NCBI GenBank assembly: GCA_964035545.1 | Contig: OZ037768.1 | Coordinates: 24,144,819 to 24,208,818 of the forward strand | DNA: 64,000 bases | Reading direction: 5' to 3' | From: Bugula neritina | Lineage: Eukaryota > Bryozoa > Gymnolaemata > Cheilostomatida > Bugulidae | Translations under genes and position numbers: made by a program | The notes under the pieces: generated by a model | What the model saw: the letters and a program-made list of their open reading frames with translations, nothing else | Database searches by the model: none | What the model was told of the DNA's origin: nothing | Shown: positions 58,792-64,000 of the stretch, one piece after another | Position numbering within the stretch: position 1 is the first letter of the stretch | Layout of the letters: every line of letters starts with the position of its first letter

Positions 58792-61700
58792 ATGGCGTCC
58801 TCAAGTCCTACAAAGAGCAACCTAGAACATTGTTTCACAACTCTGGCTAATCGCCAATCGAGATACAAGGGGAAATCAAACATGGCGCAATCATCTCAGG
58901 CGCTTGACGAACCGGCCACCAAAATCTCGCAGTTTCTGGGCAGTCAGCCTACCGAGCAACAACTCTCGAAAACTCTTGACCAGTACAAAGCCTTTGTCCT
59001 AGAGTTGGCCACGAGGTCATGTGACACCCGACCCGCTGAACTCGCGTGGAAACCGGGTGCACAGGCTAAACGACAAGCCAAGCAGAAGTTCAAAGATGTG
59101 AAAGCTCAGCAGCCAATTATAGGGAAGGTTCTGGAATCATATCGAATGGCCGTGAGCTGTTTAGAAGACGCCCTCAGCCGTCAGAAGCAGAAGAATAACC
59201 AGAGGCTAGCCAACTTCAAAGAAGTGGCTAAAGTTGTGTCCACTAATATGGGCATTATGTTTGAGGAAGTTTGTGGCGTCAAAAAGGTGGGAATCGTTCA
59301 CAAGTATCGGTAAAATAGTGGAAGAGCTGTGAAGAAATTACTTTGTATAGTATACTCATAATATGTGTAGTATTTTAGGAGTTGTTTTCTCTACTCTGTT
59401 TTAGCAGAAGGACAGACGACCCTTACCAGCAATTCGACTGCGTCAGCATCTAGAAAAGTAAGTGACTAGAAAGATTAGACCAAACATTATAAAACTTTTC
59501 TCTGTCACCTTGTGCACTCGGTTTAAAAGTAGTCCCCGTTTTCACATATTTCATATTCTAAGATGGTTATATATAGTTTACACTCATGATTTAAGCTGCT
59601 GGGTTACATAGTGATAGGTTATATTTTTCTCTTCATGCACACAACTTGCTGAAGACAAATTTTTAAACCTTTTGGCCTACAGAAACCGTAGCCCCACATC
59701 CAGCACATCTATGTTCAGTCACACGGGTGGACAGTCGGCCCCTCAACCCTCCCCCGTCTTTGATAGAGAAAGTCGGGAAGGGAGGGAGGCTAGACGCAGC
59801 GCTAGAGAGATGGGTCTACAGCAGCAGGATAACACAGAGTCTGGTATATCCGCATTTCCTGTCGCCTCCTGGATCTCTCAACTCTCACAAGAAAGTCATT
59901 CGCGGTTAGACAGGAAACTTTATACGTTTCTTTTACTCTTGAAACAAGTATCTGAAAATTATATGTTTTTTGAGTTATTTTTTTTCAGTTTTTGATAAAC
60001 CTAAATTTCTTCCATAACAAAGTTTTATGTTTTCAAGACGTTTAGTTTGATATTTGAGCTGGATACGCTTGAGTTTGATAGTTTTATTTGCTTAGTTGTG
60101 GTAAGTATTATCTTTCGACTTTTCTGGCTGAAATTCAAGCAAAAATTTCCTAATAATATTTAATTGGTATGTTGAGCAGAATTTCAAAATTGGTTTGCTG
60201 GTTTCTCTGTTAGAAATATTGAAGACACAAGTCCACATACATCTGTGTCACAGGAAGTTATAAATGCTAATAGTAATGGATCTGCTAAATCTCGGTGAGA
60301 CAACTCCTCATTTCTTGTATTCTGTCAGATTTCCGGTTTAACACATCTGAATGATTGACTCTCACTATGAAAATATTAGCACTTCATAAGTTAGTAGAAT
60401 ATTCTAGATCTAATGTAGTGAACATGTAATAACGGAAATAATTTGAGTTGCTAATCTTTCAATCTTATTCATGAGAAACGACATGCAAAATGCTCAATAC
60501 CGAACTGCTTCACAACCTGGCCGAGGCAGTGATCACGATATACTACATGCTGGATCCACCCCTAGAACTAGGTCTGTTCCCTCTTCTCCTCGTCATGACA
60601 CATCCACTCCTAGCAAGAAGAGTGCTTCTAAAACCTTTTCAGTATGTTATCATATATTTCTTTATATACCTCAGTATGTTATCATATATCCCTACATATA
60701 TCTCAGTATGTTATCATATATCCCTTCATATATCTCAGTATGTTATCATATATCCCTTCATATATCTCAGTATGTTATCATATATCCCTTCATATATCTC
60801 AGTATGTTATCATATATCCCTTCATATATCTCAGTATGTTATCATATATCCCTTCATATATCTCAGTATGTTATCATATATCCCTTCATATATCTCAGTA
60901 TGTTATCATATATCCCTTCATATATCTCAGTATGTTATCATATATCCCTTCATATATCTCAGTATGTTATCATATATTTCTTTATAGCCACATGCCTTCA
61001 TTTCCACATGGTTTTTTTCTATAATTTCTACAGACTACACATTCTACTCTACTCTTTCTACACTCTCTATCTACTCTCTATCTATTCTCTCTACACTCTT
61101 TCTACACACTTTGTTTATTTTTATCTCTTGTTCTATTATTAGCTGCACCGGCCCAGGTCTAGCCCGGCCAGCCAACAGCAACACTATGTACCAGACTGGC
61201 AGGTGTGTATGTCCAACTTCCTCCCACAATGCACTTGGTGGTTCATAGAATATATTACCACAAGTTTATAGAATATATCACAAGTTTATAGAATATATTA
61301 CTATAAGTTTATAGAATATATCACAAGTTTATAGAATATATTACCACAAGTTTATAGAATATATCACAAGTTTATAGAATATATCATAAGTTTATAGAAT
61401 ATATTACCACAAGTTTATAGAATATATCATAAGTTTATAGAGTATATCGTCTCTTCCAGTCTCCACCGAATCAGTTCCAGGATCTTCCATTTACGGTGAA
61501 CGAAGCTGTAGTTCATAAGACCTCAACAGCTCATTGGGTGAGCATTACTAACAACAAATGTGATTGGCTAAATGTTTACTTTGTAGTACTAACAATGAAT
61601 ATCATTGGCTAAAAGTATATAACAGCAAATATGATTGGCTGAAGACATACTCTGTTATATCAAGTAATAATCAGCTGTTTTATTTCACATGTTGGATGAG

Positions 61701-64000
61701 CAGCAGCAAGCTGCAGTGACAGGCAGACCTGAGTCTAAACAAGCCCTCATTTCGGGGACGCCTCCTGTGCCTTCCATACTTCGGTCTTCTGTAGCTAAGC
61801 AGAAGGTTAGTTCTATTAGTATTAAATTATTCGTCCAATCATTGCTGTTCATTTATTCACTGCATGTCGTTACTTAGTATGTAGCACTTGTAGACACCTG
61901 CCATACCTGACAGAAATTACCATGTAGGTATATGCTAGTGTATACTTCTTATACTTGTTACAACCTGAAACACAGAGTAACCTTGACATTGTATTAGCAA
62001 TTAGTAATTACTATTTATATTGTAGATTAGTATATACTATTTATATTGTAGATTAGTGTATACTATTTATATTGTAGATTAGTATATACTATTTATATTG
62101 TAGATTAGTATATACTATTTATATTGTAGATTAGTGTATACTATTTATATTGTAGATTAGTATATACTATTTATATTGTAGATTAGTGTATACTATTTAT
62201 ATTGTAGATTAGTGTATACTATTTATATTGTAGATTAGTATATACTATTTATATTGTAGATTAGTATATACTATTTATATTGTAGATTAGTATATACTAT
62301 TTATATTGTAGATTAGTATATACTATTTATATTGTAGATTAGTGTATACTATTTATATTGTAGATTAGTGTATACTATTTATATTGTAGATTAGTGTATA
62401 CTATTTATATTGTAGATTAGTGTATACTATGTATATTGTAGATTAGTATATACTATTTATATTGTAGATTAGTATATACTATTTATATTGTAGATTAGTG
62501 TATACTATTTATATTGTAGAGCACCAACTTTGTGGAAGTTCGCAAACCTGTATCCACATATGAAGGTAATTTTTACCTCTTTCCTTCATTTTCTAACTTT
62601 AGATTGGATTCATGGTTCAAACATTTCAGAGTTCAAATAAGTGAAACACATTTTTCCTAATTTAAATTATTTTGTTACCCATTGAGTGTTGATTTTAAAA
62701 TTTATTTAATTTTTCAAGTGTTGAAAATTTTATCTATGCATGCTTGTGGAGTGTGTGGCGTGTATAGTGTGTCTGTGTGTGGAGTTATGTCCCCATGATT
62801 TATTCCCTCCGTCTGCAGCCATTGGACCCCCTCAGAGTCCGTCTTCTCCAATCAGAGCAGAGCAAAAGATCTCCTTCGCCGTCCCCACTCCGAGCCAACC
62901 CTCCACCGAGGAGAACTCTTCTAGCTGCGACACTTCTCAACCCCCCTGGGTGGCGACTACACTGACGTCTACAGATGTAGCTTCGTCAATGAGGTCTCCT
63001 TGTCTTCACAGGTAACTTGTACAGTGTTTGTGAAGAGATCTATTAGATGTACTGTGTTTGTGAAGAGATCTATTAGATGTACTGCGTTTGGTCTCTCAGA
63101 GAGTTTCTATTTGTGTTATTCTGTATAACCCGAGGAATTTTGTATAGCCTGAGAATCACTAATGGCTTAGACTTCATACACATTCACGGGAAAACATTCT
63201 ATGATGTAGAATTTTTAATCATGTTTAATGCACTTAGGGAAACTTTTGTCATTCTATCTCGTGGAATCAGTACTGTGGTACCTCTGTGATGATTTAAAGT
63301 AATTTGATCTGCCGCAGACGTGATGATGTAATACTTTACATTACAGTGATACATCAGAGTCTAGTTGCAGCAGTTCTGAGGAAGACACGCCCACCAGTCA
63401 GGTCAAGGCCAGCAGCTCTGCCAGTGGTATCAATATGAGCATTCAGTTGTGCTCTCCTGGGAAAGTCCTTCGTCAGGACCCTTGTGGGGTGTCCCAGGGG
63501 GGTAACAATTCACCTGACCTGGCCCATGGCTCACCTGGCCTGGCCCATGGCTCACCTGGCCTGGTCCATGGCTCACCCCGTAGAGCCTACAGCCCGGCCC
63601 ACAAGTCCCAGAGTCCGACTCATGAAGCCAATGTCCAGAGAGGGATGCAGTATTGTGTTCCCCTGGATAACCACGGTGCCCCCTCGTGGGCAGACGACAG
63701 AAAAGGTTTCCAGACTTCGCCAACAGAGAACTACCCCAGGAGTTGTCGTGTCCTGTCACCGTCCAGGAATCTGGTGGGTTGAGTATTACTATAGTTTGCT
63801 GGATGCCATTTACATGAACCTTGACTTTTGAAATATTAGTATATGCTATCACTACTGTGTTACAGAGTAATGGTGGGACAGGCAGTAAGAATATGTCACC
63901 TTCACCAAGACATCCCCAACCACCTGCTCCACCTGCCACCGGTCTCTTATCTGCTCCCAGTGTCAGCTATTCAGCGTACCAGCAGGTGCTTGAGGAGAAT
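58792..64000 (+). CDS. Large Ser/Pro-rich protein of unknown family (5' part, open at right edge)
   Basis: Exons seen are 58792-59286, 59405-59457, 59683-59904, 60214-60294, 60476-60641, 61143-61202, 61460-61537, about 61701-61805, 62520-62565, 62819-63011, 63347-63773 and 63866 onward. Phases agree. I do not recognise it. The first about 165 residues (MASSSPTKSNLEHCFTTLAN...) are helical and charged, with a lysine-rich stretch (AKRQAKQKFKDVKAQQ) and no membrane segment. After that it is low-complexity, rich in Ser, Pro, Gln and Arg-Ser (RTRSVPSSPRHDTSTPSKKS), as in scaffold or cytoskeleton-associated proteins with many Ser-Pro phosphosites. The exon at 63347 encodes three HGSPGLA-type heptads. 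The acceptor at 60475 (TTCATGAG) and the one at 61700 are weak. Confidence 0.7.
60640..60978. repeat. 32-bp array carrying the donor, Ser/Pro gene intron 5 (about 10 copies)
   Basis: The exon ends CCTTTTCA with donor GTATGTTATC. The unit starts CAGTATGTTATCATATATCC and ends TTCATATATCT, so each copy repeats CAGTATGT. That word contains an AG usable as acceptor and a GTATGT usable as donor. The 32-bp period rotates the frame and gives three long spurious open frames. Confidence 0.9.
61255..61448. repeat. ACAAGTTTATAGAATATAT repeats, Ser/Pro gene intron 6
   Basis: About nine copies of a 19-23-bp unit lie shortly before the acceptor at 61459. Confidence 0.9.
61995..62519. repeat. 26-bp array ending in the 3' splice site, Ser/Pro gene intron 8 (about 20 copies)
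   Basis: The unit contains ATACTATTTATATTGTAG, and the final copy's TTGTAG is the actual acceptor of the exon beginning AGCACCAAC at 62520. All about 20 copies therefore carry the same acceptor sequence (ATTTATATTGTAG). Confidence 0.95.
63010..63083. repeat. 35-bp duplication at donor of the exon ending 63011
   Basis: TGTACTGTGTTTGTGAAGAG followed by ATCTATTAGA occurs twice right after the donor GTAACTTGTACAGTG, with a partial third copy. Confidence 0.75.

Noticed and set aside
60471-61142. Long frames rich in YHISLHISQYVII
   Set aside because: 32-bp intron array; splice donor at 60641 precedes it.

Overview
The window is nuclear DNA from an intron-rich, AT-rich invertebrate animal with a compact gene layout. 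Every gene is split by GT-AG introns, intergenic gaps are about 0.3-2.1 kb, and the set is typically metazoan: casein kinase 2 beta, AMDHD1, TIM17, FAM227, HACD3, cytosolic MetRS and a claudin-like tetraspan protein. The sequence alone does not fix the phylum; a sponge or another small-genome invertebrate is possible. All exon models were assembled by hand from open frame, splice consensus, phase continuity and remembered family conservation.

Layout: (1) an unrecognised + gene with a coding minisatellite (1929-4079); (2) CSNK2B on - (4807-12208), with a 5.2 kb long-inverted-repeat DNA transposon in one intron; (3) AMDHD1, imidazolonepropionase, on + (14344-21936), with a pogo/Tigger-like element and a MITE in intron 4; (4) an unrecognised small beta-rich protein on - (23253-24913); (5) a claudin/PMP22-like four-helix protein on + (25412-30170); (6) TIMM17 on - (30856-32592); (7) a FAM227 family gene on + (33672-42608); (8) HACD3 on - (42920-46427); (9) cytosolic methionyl-tRNA synthetase on + (48324-57683); (10) the 5' part of a large serine/proline-rich protein gene on + running off the right edge (58792-64000). 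The first nine genes alternate strand strictly, giving four divergent promoter regions.

The most striking feature is the introns. More than twenty carry tandem arrays with 11-46 bp units. In at least seven introns the repeated unit includes the splice junction itself (end of exon plus 5' splice site, or 3' splice site plus start of exon), so the array is a row of duplicated splice sites next to the real one. Examples are MARS1 introns 1 and 7, three FAM227 introns, an HACD3 intron and the last gene. A second pattern is degenerate low-complexity sequence (words such as AGTAATACTAATAG and ATCATTATGATTAT) concentrated in divergent promoters and first introns. The genes share no pathway: they are housekeeping functions (histidine catabolism, kinase regulation, mitochondrial import, very-long-chain fatty acid synthesis, tRNA charging) plus one probable membrane protein and one FAM227 protein.
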